From Shimia_B sp039198835 (GTDB lineage: Bacteria; Pseudomonadota; Alphaproteobacteria; Rhodobacterales; Rhodobacteraceae), in NCBI GenBank assembly GCA_039198835.1, contig JBCCTH010000079.1, positions 1 to 12,058 on the forward strand: a stretch of 12,058 nt of DNA. The letters run 5' to 3'. The position numbers and the translations under genes were made by a program. Below are positions 1 to 6,843 of the stretch, in pieces (position 1 is the first letter of the stretch; each line of letters begins with the position of its first letter). Below the pieces are notes generated by a model. It did no database searches and had not been told where the DNA came from. It saw only the letters and a list, made by a program, of their open reading frames with translations.

Positions 1-282
1 CGCGAGCGGAATGAGCGTGAGCGCATAAAACCAGCAATTCTGACCGAAGAAATGCGCGAGGTTGCGCACTGCGTGAAGCCCAAGATTGCGCCGCGTGACT
101 TGCCCCAGCGTGCCCATCGTGCGGGCGACCGACACAACGACAACGATGCCGATGAAGGAGCGGTACATCATGATCTCGAAGGTATCGAGCTCGAAGCTCA
201 CCGCGCGCCCGGCGATCGCCATGGCTGTGAAGGCGAAAATCGCGCCGATCATCCAAAGAGCGCCGCGGATTGTATCGCTCAT
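1..282 (-). CDS. DMT-family (EamA-like) transporter, N-terminal 94 residues, cut by window start
   Basis: The minus-strand frame is open from an ATG at 282 to base 1, giving 94 residues without a stop, so the C-terminal part lies outside the window. The translation begins MSDTIRGALWMIGAIFAF and is strongly hydrophobic. Helix 1 spans about residues 8-26, helix 2 about 36-53 (containing MMYRSFIGIVVV), and a third begins near residue 75 (HFFGQNCWFYAL). A first helix leading into an 'E-x-x-x-x-R' second helix, and a third with aromatic 'FYAL' content, is typical of EamA-domain transporters. These are inner-membrane drug/metabolite transporters of about 300 residues with ten helices. The substrate cannot be told from this fragment. 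The gene follows the 82-residue membrane protein by 19 bases on the same strand, so it is probably co-transcribed with it and with guaA. Family assignment is fairly safe; the start is the first ATG that keeps helix 1 whole. Confidence 0.75.
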   Translation of the reverse strand, partial: MSDTIRGALWMIGAIFAFTAMAIAGRAVSFELDTFEIMMYRSFIGIVVVVSVARTMGTLGQVTRRNLGLHAVRNLAHFFGQNCWFYALTLIPLA

Positions 283-301
283 TCTCCGCGTTCCTCAAAG
301 C

Positions 302-550
302 TCATAACCACCGCCAAACGCCGAAAAGGCCCGCGCTCGCATAAAACACCTGCAAGAGCAGGATGCCGCGATGACCGCCAAGCCAAGCCCACGCGCCGAT
401 GGCTATGGCTGAAATGAAGAGAAGCGAAAAACCTAAAACCTCATAGCCCGTGTTTGACGCCACAAGCAGCGAGTAAAAGATCGCCGTGACGACCCCAAAC
501 CATTCGAGCGCGCGGGCGATCTTGTCGCGCGGTGGGTGCCGCGCGCTCAT
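302..550 (-). CDS. Small three-helix membrane protein (PnuC- or DUF6552-like), function unknown
   Basis: This encodes 82 residues from an ATG at 550; an alternative ATG at 562 would add four residues, and neither has a strong ribosome binding site. A still longer reading would start inside guaA and is unlikely. The protein has three predicted membrane helices, about residues 13-31, 36-56 and 61-79, joined by short loops. It ends in an aromatic motif, GVWRWL, that recalls the C-terminal helices of PnuC-type transporters and small Rhodobacterales membrane proteins such as DUF6552. It is far too short for a complete PnuC (about 200 residues), so I do not infer nicotinamide riboside transport. 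It lies 58 bases after guaA and 19 bases before the EamA-like gene, all minus strand, which suggests one transcript. The reality of the gene is well supported; its role is unknown. Confidence 0.65.
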   Translation of the reverse strand: MSARHPPRDKIARALEWFGVVTAIFYSLLVASNTGYEVLGFSLLFISAIAIGAWAWLGGHRGILLLQVFYASAGLFGVWRWL

Positions 551-608
551 GACCCGGAACATCCCAGCGATGAAGAGGGGGCCGCGCCCGAACTTGCCCG
601 GCTCAAGC

Positions 609-2165
609 TCACTCCCATTCGATTGTCCCCGGAGGCTTTGACGTAATGTCATAGGTCACGCGGTTGATGCCGCGCACTTCGTTGATGATCCGCGTCGCCG
701 TTTCGCCCAGAAAGTCATGGCTGAACGGATAGTAATCGGCCGTCATTCCATCGACGCTCGTGACGGCGCGCAACGCGCAGGCATAATCATAGGTGCGCCC
801 ATCGCCCATCACACCCACAGTCCGCACCGGCAAGATCGCGCAAAAGGCCTGCCAGATCTCGTCATAAAGGCCGTGCTTGCGAATCTGGTCGATATAGATC
901 GCATCGGCTTCGCGCAGAATATCGAGCTTCTCGCGCGTGATCTCGCCCGGGCAGCGGATCGCAAGCCCCGGCCCTGGGAATGGATGCCGCCCGATAAAAC
1001 TTGCGGGCAACCCAAGCTCGCGACCCAGCGCGCGCACCTCATCCTTGAAAAGCTCGCGCAGCGGTTCAATGAGCTTGAGGCCCATTTTCTCGGGCAGGCC
1101 ACCGACATTGTGGTGCGACTTGATCGTGACAGACGGCCCGCCTGAAAAGCTCACGCTCTCGATCACATCGGGGTAGAGCGTGCCCTGGGCAAGATAGGCC
1201 GCGCCCTCGATTTCGTCGGCGTATTTCTGGAACACGTCAATGAAAAGCTTCCCGATGATCTTGCGCTTCGTTTCCGGGTCAGACTGGCCGTCAAGCTGGC
1301 TCAGGAAAAGCTCTTGTTCCTGGGCGTGGATCACTTGCAAATTCATATGGTCGCGAAACATCGCAACGACTTCGCGCGCCTCATCCTTGCGCAGCAACCC
1401 GTGGTCGACGAAAACACAGGTCAGCTGATCTCCGATGGCCTCATGGATAAGCGCGGCCGCCACGGAGGAATCGACTCCCCCTGACAAAGCGCAGATCACC
1501 TTCGCTGCGCCGACTTGCGCGCGGATATCCGCGACCGCCTGCTCGCGATAGGCCTCCATCGTCCAATCGCCGGAGAAGCCCGCCATGCGCACGAAGTTTT
1601 TATAGAGCGTGGCCCCCTTGGGCGTGTGGTGGACCTCGGGATGAAACTGAACAGCATAAAAGCCGCGCGCAAGATCGGCTGTGATGGCGAAGGGGGCATT
1701 TGGCGAGGTTCCAAAAACCTCAAAGCCGGGCGCGATGGCGCTGACATGATCGCCATGGCTCATCCAGACTTGCTCGCGGCCGGTGTCGAACCAGCCGTCG
1801 AGCAGCGGCAGCTTATCGGCGGTGGGCGCGACAAAGGCGCGGCCGAATTCCGCCGTGCCTTGGCCCCGCTCCACATGCCCGCCGAGCATCTGCATCATGA
1901 TCTGCTGGCCATAGCAGATCCCCAGGATTGGCACGCCGAGCTCAAAAACCGAGGCAGGCGGATGCGGCGCGCCCTCATCAAAGACGCTCGCAGGCCCCCC
2001 CGAAAAGATTACCGCTTTTGGGGCGAAATCGCGCAGGAACGCATCTGTGACAGTCTGGAAGGGATGGATTTCGCAGTAAACGCTCAACTCACGCAAACGC
2101 CGCGCGATGAGCTGAGTGACCTGAGAGCCGAAATCGATGATGAGCAAGCGTTCGTGGGTATCCAT
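609..2165 (-). CDS. guaA: GMP synthase (glutamine-hydrolysing)
   Basis: This encodes 518 residues, the normal length for GuaA. The enzyme converts XMP, ATP and glutamine to GMP in the cytosol, the last step of de novo guanine nucleotide synthesis. The N-terminal class I glutamine amidotransferase domain (about 1-195) has the nucleophile Cys84 in GICYGQQ and the catalytic His175/Glu177 pair in FHPE. The ATP pyrophosphatase domain follows, with its P-loop SGGVDSS at 228-234. The C-terminal dimerisation domain ends in the canonical SKPPGTIEWE. All key residues are present and the frame is intact. The ATG at 2165 leads directly into the usual LLIIDFGSQ strand. It diverges from the MttB-like gene across 133 bases and is followed on the same strand by two membrane-protein genes. 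No regulatory site for guaA is obvious upstream. Confidence 0.98.
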   Translation of the reverse strand: MDTHERLLIIDFGSQVTQLIARRLRELSVYCEIHPFQTVTDAFLRDFAPKAVIFSGGPASVFDEGAPHPPASVFELGVPILGICYGQQIMMQMLGGHVERGQGTAEFGRAFVAPTADKLPLLDGWFDTGREQVWMSHGDHVSAIAPGFEVFGTSPNAPFAITADLARGFYAVQFHPEVHHTPKGATLYKNFVRMAGFSGDWTMEAYREQAVADIRAQVGAAKVICALSGGVDSSVAAALIHEAIGDQLTCVFVDHGLLRKDEAREVVAMFRDHMNLQVIHAQEQELFLSQLDGQSDPETKRKIIGKLFIDVFQKYADEIEGAAYLAQGTLYPDVIESVSFSGGPSVTIKSHHNVGGLPEKMGLKLIEPLRELFKDEVRALGRELGLPASFIGRHPFPGPGLAIRCPGEITREKLDILREADAIYIDQIRKHGLYDEIWQAFCAILPVRTVGVMGDGRTYDYACALRAVTSVDGMTADYYPFSHDFLGETATRIINEVRGINRVTYDITSKPPGTIEWE

Positions 2166-2298
2166 GGCCCGGCTTTAGGCCCAGCCATGGACCGTTGCAA
2201 ACCAGATCGTTCGCTATGGGATGAGACAGGTCGCTTTTGCCCGTGGGCTTTGCCGATATCGGACTAGAACATCCCTCAGATCACGGAGGGCCTTGAGG
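2166..2298. promoter_or_regulatory. Divergent intergenic region between guaA and the MttB-like gene
   Basis: These 133 bases must hold the promoters for guaA (leftward) and the methyltransferase (rightward). I could not find a convincing -35/-10 pair for either. Two landmarks are visible. A perfect 10-base palindrome CCGATATCGG lies at 2253-2262, about 37 bases upstream of the rightward start and well placed for an operator. The palindrome CCATGG occurs twice, at 2163-2168 (including the guaA start codon) and at 2185-2190. Neither has been linked here to a known regulator. Confidence 0.4.
2285..2290 (+). promoter_or_regulatory. Ribosome binding site fixing the MttB-like start
   Basis: GGAGGG stands 8 bases before the ATG at 2299, a near-perfect Shine-Dalgarno sequence. 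The reading frame stays open upstream to another ATG at 2221, but that one has no such site and would add an Arg-rich stretch running through the intergenic region. The 2299 start is therefore preferred. Confidence 0.75.
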
Positions 2299-3846
2299 AT
2301 GACACAAGCAGCAACACGCACGCGGCGCGCACGAGGCGGTGGCGGGGCTGCTCGGCGCGCCGCGCGCACGGGCGTCAAGATCGAGGCTGCGCGTTTCATA
2401 GAGCGCAACATGCCCCTCGTAGATATGTTGAGTTCTGAGGCCATCGAGCTCATCGAAGACCGCGCCGAGCAGGTTCTTGAAGAAATCGGCGTGGCTTTCG
2501 TTGAAAACCCCGATGCGCTCGCGCGTTGGAAGGCTGCGGGTGCGGATGTCGAGGGAGAGCGCGTGCGCCTGCCGCGCGGCCTTGCGCGCAAGCTCTGCGC
2601 GAGCGCGCCCGCGCGCTTCACCCAACATGCCCGCAACCCAGACCGCAATGTCGAGATCGGCGGCAAGAGCCTGGTCTGCGCGCCGGTTTACGGGCCGCCC
2701 TTCGTGCGCGATGCCCAGGGCGGCCGCCGCTACGCCACCATGGCCGATTTCGAGAAATTCGTGAAACTCGGCTACATGTCAAAATGGCTGCACCATTCCG
2801 GCGGCACCGTGTGCGAGCCCACTGATATCGCTGTCAACAAGCGCCATCTCGACATGCTCAAAGCGCATATGGTCCTGTCAGACAAACCATTCATGGGCTC
2901 AGTGACCGAACCCTCGCGCGCTAAGGACAGCGTTGAGATGTGCGAGGTGCTCTTTGGGCGCGACTTTGTTCAAGAGAACACGGTGATGACCTCGCTCATC
3001 AATATCAACTCGCCGCTGACATTTGACAGCGTCATGATGGGCGCGCTTGAGGTTTATGCCCGCAACAATCAGGCCTGTATCGTGAGCCCGTTCATCGTGG
3101 GCGGGGCGATGGCGCCGGTCTCCGTGGCGGGGACGCTCGTGCAGGTCCTGGCCGAAGTGCTCGCGGGCATCGCCTATAGTCAGCTCGTGCGCCCCGGTGC
3201 CCCGGTGATCTTTGGGACCTTCGTAACATCCATCGATATGAATAGCGGCGCGCCCACTTTTGGCACACCCGAGGCCAGCCAGATCCTCTATGGCGCGGGG
3301 CAATTGGCGCGCCGTCTCAATCTGCCCTTCCGCTCAGGCGGCGGGCTCTGCGGGTCTAAGCTGCCTGATGCGCAAGCCGCCTATGAAAGCGCCAACACGC
3401 TCAATGCGGCGCTTTTGGGCGGCGTGAACTTCATGCTCCATAGCTGCGGCTGGCTCGAAGGCGGGCTTGTTTCGAGCTTTGAGAAATTTGTGATGGATGC
3501 CGATCAGCTCGGAACCTTGCACAAAATGGCAACGGGCGTGACCGCCGATGAAAACGGCCTTGCGCTGGATGCGATCCGTGAAGTGGGGCCGGGGGGGCAT
3601 TACCTTGATGCCGCCCATACCCATGCCAATTATCAGTCGGCTTTTTGGCGCTCCGAGGTTCTGGATTACAAGCCATTTGAGACCTGGGCCGATGAAGGCG
3701 CGCGCGATACGCAGGCCCTCGCTTCGGCTCGGGTGGAAAAGCTCTTGGCAGCCTATGAAGCGCCTGCGCTTGACCCGGCGATAAACGAAGCGCTCAACGC
3801 CTATGTCACGCAGAAGAAAGCATCCATGCCCGACGCGTTCGTATAG
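2299..3846 (+). CDS. MttB-superfamily (trimethylamine/betaine-type) corrinoid-dependent methyltransferase homologue
   Basis: This encodes 515 residues, the usual length for the COG5598/MttB superfamily. Family landmarks are ININSPLTFD (234-243), the Gly/Ala-rich stretch from PFIVGGAMAPVS (264-275), the GGGLCGSKLPDA loop (347-358) and HSCGWLEGGL (381-390). Characterised members move a methyl group from trimethylamine (pyrrolysine enzymes) or glycine betaine (MtgB, no pyrrolysine) to a corrinoid protein. The frame has no internal amber codon, so this belongs with the non-pyrrolysine group, whose substrates in Alphaproteobacteria are mostly undefined. No corrinoid-binding protein, methylcobamide acceptor or reactivase lies in the window, so a partner must be encoded elsewhere. 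Residues 1-25 form a basic Gly/Arg/Ala-rich tail with no signal-peptide features, outside the conserved domain. Superfamily membership is near certain; substrate is unknown. Confidence 0.9.
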   Translation: MTQAATRTRRARGGGGAARRAARTGVKIEAARFIERNMPLVDMLSSEAIELIEDRAEQVLEEIGVAFVENPDALARWKAAGADVEGERVRLPRGLARKLCASAPARFTQHARNPDRNVEIGGKSLVCAPVYGPPFVRDAQGGRRYATMADFEKFVKLGYMSKWLHHSGGTVCEPTDIAVNKRHLDMLKAHMVLSDKPFMGSVTEPSRAKDSVEMCEVLFGRDFVQENTVMTSLININSPLTFDSVMMGALEVYARNNQACIVSPFIVGGAMAPVSVAGTLVQVLAEVLAGIAYSQLVRPGAPVIFGTFVTSIDMNSGAPTFGTPEASQILYGAGQLARRLNLPFRSGGGLCGSKLPDAQAAYESANTLNAALLGGVNFMLHSCGWLEGGLVSSFEKFVMDADQLGTLHKMATGVTADENGLALDAIREVGPGGHYLDAAHTHANYQSAFWRSEVLDYKPFETWADEGARDTQALASARVEKLLAAYEAPALDPAINEALNAYVTQKKASMPDAFV

Positions 3847-3851
3847 GCGCG

Positions 3852-4136
3852 TTAGGCGGGCGATTGAAGAAGCCGCGCCTCGCTCATGAGCGCGATCAAC
3901 ACTTCGATATGCGCGCCGATCATGTAATTGCCATCACCGGTGCGGCGCGCGCTGTCATAGCCTGCTTCAATCTCCATGAGCCGCAAAGCCGCCGCGCCGG
4001 GCGAGGGGAGCTTGCCATCGCCCAAGATCCGCTTGAGATGGCGCTCGCGCTGATAGTCCACGAGCCCATGACGCGCGGCAGACGTCAGAAGGCGCGGGCG
4101 GCGTAGTGTGGACAACATTGTGTTAATGTCTTGCAT
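3852..4136 (-). CDS. DUF6477-like small protein
   Basis: This encodes 94 residues from an ATG at 4136 behind a good ribosome binding site (GAGGGGATC just upstream on the minus strand). A longer frame to 4175 has no such site. The sequence opens MQDINTMLSTLRRPRLLTSA, followed by a basic, mostly helical segment (ARHGLVDYQRERHLKRILG) and an acidic helix ending near residue 94. The 'LRRPRLL.RAARHG...Y.R...L.R.L' pattern matches the small proteins I know as DUF6477, found in Rhodobacteraceae and without a defined function. There is no signal peptide, membrane helix or cysteine. Its stop is only 5 bases from the convergent methyltransferase stop, with no terminator between. It diverges from the DUF6456-like regulator across 237 bases, a pairing that may be functional. 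Confidence 0.75.
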   Translation of the reverse strand: MQDINTMLSTLRRPRLLTSAARHGLVDYQRERHLKRILGDGKLPSPGAAALRLMEIEAGYDSARRTGDGNYMIGAHIEVLIALMSEARLLQSPA

Positions 4137-4243
4137 GGTGATCCCCTCGATTTGACTGAGGAGACCCTGACACAACCCAAGCGTGTGTTGCGCACTCCCC
4201 CAAAATAGCGAGCGGTACTTTCAGAACTGTTTATGAATTCACG

Positions 4244-4269
4244 ACAATCCTCACAATCACGGGGATTGT
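4244..4269. repeat. Inverted repeat ACAATCC-N12-GGATTGT, possible operator
   Basis: ACAATCC at 4244-4250 and GGATTGT at 4263-4269 form perfect 7-base arms around 12 bases, which contain one further CAATC. Arm centres are 19 bases apart, near two helical turns, as expected for a dimeric repressor or activator site. It sits in the shared control region of the DUF6477-like and DUF6456-like genes. The DUF6456-like protein is itself a likely DNA-binding protein, so autoregulation is possible but unproven. Confidence 0.35.
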
Positions 4270-4301
4270 TAACCGCTCAGTAAGAAATGCACGCCTAGGT
4301 T
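4269..4301 (+). promoter_or_regulatory. CtrA-like box and possible -10 ahead of the DUF6456-like gene
   Basis: TTAACC at 4269-4274 is followed at the right distance by GTAA at 4280-4283, giving TTAA-N7-GTAA. This is one mismatch from the alphaproteobacterial CtrA consensus TTAA-N7-TTAA. TAGGTT at 4296-4301 lies 12 bases further on, about where a -10 would be if the box overlaps the -35. Both elements are degenerate, so this is a candidate only. Confidence 0.3.
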
Positions 4302-4373
4302 GAGCGTCATCTGGATATGTCTGTGGGCATTTTCGGGGATACTTTTGAACCACCAAACCGGAGAGCCTGCGAC

Positions 4374-5516
4374 ATGCATCTCACCGAAGACGACACGATG
4401 CGCATGAGATTGCCGACATGGCTGCCAAGGGGGGCCCGTCACTATCTCATCCACACCGAGGCGGGCCTTTCTATCAGGGCTGTCGCGCGTCTTGTGGGGG
4501 TGAACCCTTCCACGGTGTCGCGGCAGGTGCGCAGGTTTGAGGCGCGCCGCGACGATCCGCTGATCGATGAGGGGCTACGCCAGCTCGGCGTGTCCCATTT
4601 CCAGCCGCACTCGCCCTGCGGTCTCAGAAAGGATTGTGACATGAAGCATCAGACCGTGAGCCTTCCGCCCGAAGCACCCAGCGAGGAGATGATCGCGCGC
4701 GAAGCCAAGCGCATCTTGCGCCGCCTGTGCGAAACCGGCGCGGTTTTGGCCGTGGCGCGAGACATGGAAAAGGCGGTTGTCGTCCGAGATACGCCCGATG
4801 GCGGCACCGCGAAAACGGCTGTCGTTGATCGCCCAGTGGCGCAGGCCATGGCGCTCAAGGAATGGATCGCATGCGACAGCCCTGAGGCGCGCATCGCACG
4901 CTACCGGATCACATCGGTGGGCCGCGCGGCGCTCAAGCGCCTCCTGGCTCAGGCTGAAAGCCGCGCGGCAGGTTTTCATGAGAGCCAGGCCAGCTTTGGC
5001 GCGCAACACCGCGAGTGGGGCGAGCGCGATGTCATGGAAGAGGGCGCCGATGGCGAAGCACGCGCGCGCCGTATGCGCTATAACTTGTCGGAAAGCCCGC
5101 TTGCTGGGCTCGCGCGGCGCAAGACGAAAGACGGCAAACCCTTTCTTTCAGATGAGCTGGTGACGGCAGGCGAACGGCTGCGGGAGGATTTCGAACTCGC
5201 GCAGATGGGCCCCCGCGTTGCGCAAAACTGGGATCGGTTTCTCACCGGAGCGGAGAGCAGAAGCTTCAATTCCACCGACGGGCTCGGCGGGCCGGAGGCC
5301 GCGCGCGCCCGCGTCCAAGACGCGCTCACCGATCTCGGGCCGGGCCTTGGCGATGTGGCCTTGCGCTGTTGTTGCTACCTCGAAGGCCTCGAGACCGCAG
5401 AAAAACGCATGGGATGGTCGGCCCGGTCAGGCAAGATCGTCCTGCGGATCGCGCTGACACGGCTCAAGCGCCATTATGAAGAGCGCCATGGCAAGGGCGG
5501 GCCGCTGATCGGCTGA
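4374..5516 (+). CDS. DUF6456-like protein with N-terminal helix-turn-helix, putative transcriptional regulator
   Basis: This encodes 380 residues from the ATG at 4374, which has GGAGAG at 4360-4365 spaced 8 bases away. The frame is open further upstream but without a site. Residues about 28-55 form a clear helix-turn-helix (EAGLSIRAVARLVGVNPSTV) followed by a basic helix. Residues about 105-192 look like a winged-helix unit ending in RYRITSVGRAALKRLLA. Residues about 240-372 match what I know as DUF6456. They include an N-terminal SPLAGLARRK motif and a C-terminal segment (about 320-368) resembling another HTH, with a Cys triplet at 332-334. Several DNA-binding modules and no membrane segment suggest a cytosolic transcription regulator, but no target or ligand is known. 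It diverges from the DUF6477-like gene and is followed by a strong terminator. Confidence 0.75.
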   Translation: MHLTEDDTMRMRLPTWLPRGARHYLIHTEAGLSIRAVARLVGVNPSTVSRQVRRFEARRDDPLIDEGLRQLGVSHFQPHSPCGLRKDCDMKHQTVSLPPEAPSEEMIAREAKRILRRLCETGAVLAVARDMEKAVVVRDTPDGGTAKTAVVDRPVAQAMALKEWIACDSPEARIARYRITSVGRAALKRLLAQAESRAAGFHESQASFGAQHREWGERDVMEEGADGEARARRMRYNLSESPLAGLARRKTKDGKPFLSDELVTAGERLREDFELAQMGPRVAQNWDRFLTGAESRSFNSTDGLGGPEAARARVQDALTDLGPGLGDVALRCCCYLEGLETAEKRMGWSARSGKIVLRIALTRLKRHYEERHGKGGPLIG

Positions 5517-5572
5517 GCAAACACGGTTTGCGCCAAGGTCGGTATCCCAGGCTGGCCAGACGCGCCGAAGAG

Positions 5573-5610
5573 CGGCATGCGGGGTGCTTTCCCCCGCATG
5601 CCGTTTTTTT
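5573..5610 (+). terminator. Strong intrinsic terminator after the DUF6456-like gene
   Basis: A perfect 12-base-pair stem, CGGCATGCGGGG (5573-5584) with CCCCGCATGCCG (5592-5603), closes a 7-base loop and is followed at once by seven T residues (5604-5610). It ends transcription coming from the gene that stops at 5516 and insulates lipA. It is the clearest terminator in the window. Confidence 0.93.
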
Positions 5611-5666
5611 GGGCGCGCGGGCGGTTCGGTCTGCACCGGGCGCAATGCCGCATCCCTCGGCGATCA

Positions 5667-5696
5667 TTGGACAATTTGCCCTCCCGCCTTTAGATA
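5667..5696 (+). promoter_or_regulatory. Candidate sigma-70-type promoter for lipA
   Basis: TTGGAC at 5667-5672 and TAGATA at 5691-5696 are separated by 18 bases. Transcription would start near 5703, giving a leader of about 30 bases before the lipA ATG. The position just after a strong terminator supports it. The spacing is one base above optimum, and assignment is by eye. Confidence 0.45.
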
Positions 5697-5735
5697 AAAT
5701 CCAGCGAAGCGATAAGCCACCGCCGAAAGCAACCC

Positions 5736-6761
5736 ATGCGCGATCTGCCGCCCCCCGTTCTGACACCGCCCCAGCTCAACGCGAGCCGCCCGAAAGCGCG
5801 TGACATAACCGACCGCGCGCAGCGACACCCCGAAAAGCAGCGCCGCCCAGACGCGCCGCAACCCAAGAAGCCCGACTGGATCCGCGTCAAAGCGCCGGTG
5901 GGGAAGGGCTATCTCGAAACGCGCGAGATCATGCGCGAGAACCAGCTCGTCACCGTCTGCGAAGAAGCGGGATGCCCCAATGTGGGCGAATGCTGGAACC
6001 AGGGGCACGCGACCATGATGATCATGGGCGAAGTTTGCACCCGGGCCTGCACCTTCTGCCACATCGCCACGGGCAAGCCGCCTGAAGCGCTCGATGCCTT
6101 CGAGCCCGGGCGCGTTGCTTTCGCGGTCAAGAAGCTGGGCCTCAACCACGTTGTGATCACGTCCGTGGATCGCGACGATATCGAAGATGGCGGCGCGGCT
6201 CATTTCGCCCAAACGATCCGTGCGATCCGCAAACAATCGCCTTCGACAACCATCGAGATCCTCACGCCCGATTTCATCAGGTGCGATGACAGCGCGCTCG
6301 AGGTCGTCTGTGAGGCGCGCCCCGATGTTTTCAATCACAACCTTGAGACGGTGCCGAGCCTCTATGCGGCCGTGCGCCCAGGCGCGCGCTACTTTCATTC
6401 GCTGCGCCTTCTGGAACGGGTCAAGGAGATCGATCCGTCGATCTTCACCAAATCGGGGATCATGGTGGGGCTCGGCGAGGGACGCGATGAAGTCATCGAT
6501 GTCATGGAAGACATGCGCGCGGCCGACATAGATTTCCTGACGATAGGCCAATATCTGCAACCCACGCCCAAGCATCACCGCGTTGACCGCTTCGTGACGC
6601 CCGACGAGTTCAGCACATATGAAGAACGCGCCTGGGCGCAGGGGTTTTTGATGGTCTCGGCGACGCCGCTCACCCGGTCAAGCTACCATGCTGGCGATGA
6701 TTTTGCGCGTCTGCGCGCGGCCCGTGAAGCTCAGCTTCACGGGCAACTGGGCGCGGACTGA
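5736..6761 (+). CDS. lipA: Lipoyl synthase
   Basis: This encodes 341 residues. The radical-SAM enzyme inserts two sulfurs into protein-bound octanoyl groups to make lipoyl cofactor for pyruvate and 2-oxoglutarate dehydrogenases and the glycine cleavage system. Both clusters are visible: Cys75, Cys80 and Cys86 ligate the auxiliary, sacrificial 4Fe-4S cluster. Cys101, Cys105 and Cys108 form the CX3CX2C radical-SAM site. The C-terminal RSSYHAG (314-320) carries the conserved serine that ligates the auxiliary cluster. The MRDL start is typical, but about 24 extra residues rich in Pro and Arg separate it from the usual RHPEK...RPD region, making the protein slightly longer than the common ~320. 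The ribosome binding site is weak. The lipB partner is not in the window. A near-perfect palindrome lies in its 3' end. Confidence 0.97.
   Translation: MRDLPPPVLTPPQLNASRPKARDITDRAQRHPEKQRRPDAPQPKKPDWIRVKAPVGKGYLETREIMRENQLVTVCEEAGCPNVGECWNQGHATMMIMGEVCTRACTFCHIATGKPPEALDAFEPGRVAFAVKKLGLNHVVITSVDRDDIEDGGAAHFAQTIRAIRKQSPSTTIEILTPDFIRCDDSALEVVCEARPDVFNHNLETVPSLYAAVRPGARYFHSLRLLERVKEIDPSIFTKSGIMVGLGEGRDEVIDVMEDMRAADIDFLTIGQYLQPTPKHHRVDRFVTPDEFSTYEERAWAQGFLMVSATPLTRSSYHAGDDFARLRAAREAQLHGQLGAD
6720..6744. repeat. Perfect inverted repeat in the 3' end of lipA
   Basis: Arms GCCCGTGAAGCT (6720-6731) and AGCTTCACGGGC (6733-6744) are exact reverse complements around one base. As RNA this gives a 10-base-pair stem with a 5-base loop. 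It lies inside the last codons of lipA, 15 bases before the stop codon, and has no following T run. It could act as an mRNA-stabilising or processing hairpin, a weak terminator, or a protein-binding site. Confidence 0.6.
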
Positions 6762-6843
6762 CCCGAAAAACCTTTACTTGATTCGCATGATGGCCCAGAC
6801 TCTCGCTCAAGCCGGAAAGGCATGAGCAGAGCAGGTTACAAAA

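Noticed and set aside
212..222. GGCGATCGCC, resembling the cyanobacterial HIP1 repeat
   Set aside because: It is a single copy inside a coding region, expected by chance in GC-rich DNA.
1515..2267. Long plus-strand open frame opposite guaA (250 codons)
   Set aside because: It is fully antisense to the intact guaA gene, has no family likeness and reflects the codon bias of the GC-rich strand.
2299..3846. Pyrrolysine-containing trimethylamine methyltransferase
   Set aside because: The frame has no in-frame TAG, and no pyrrolysine genes are present in the window.
5664..6578. Long minus-strand open frame opposite lipA (304 codons)
   Set aside because: It is antisense to a complete lipA with all cluster-binding cysteines; its His/Arg/Asp-rich translation is typical of a shadow frame.
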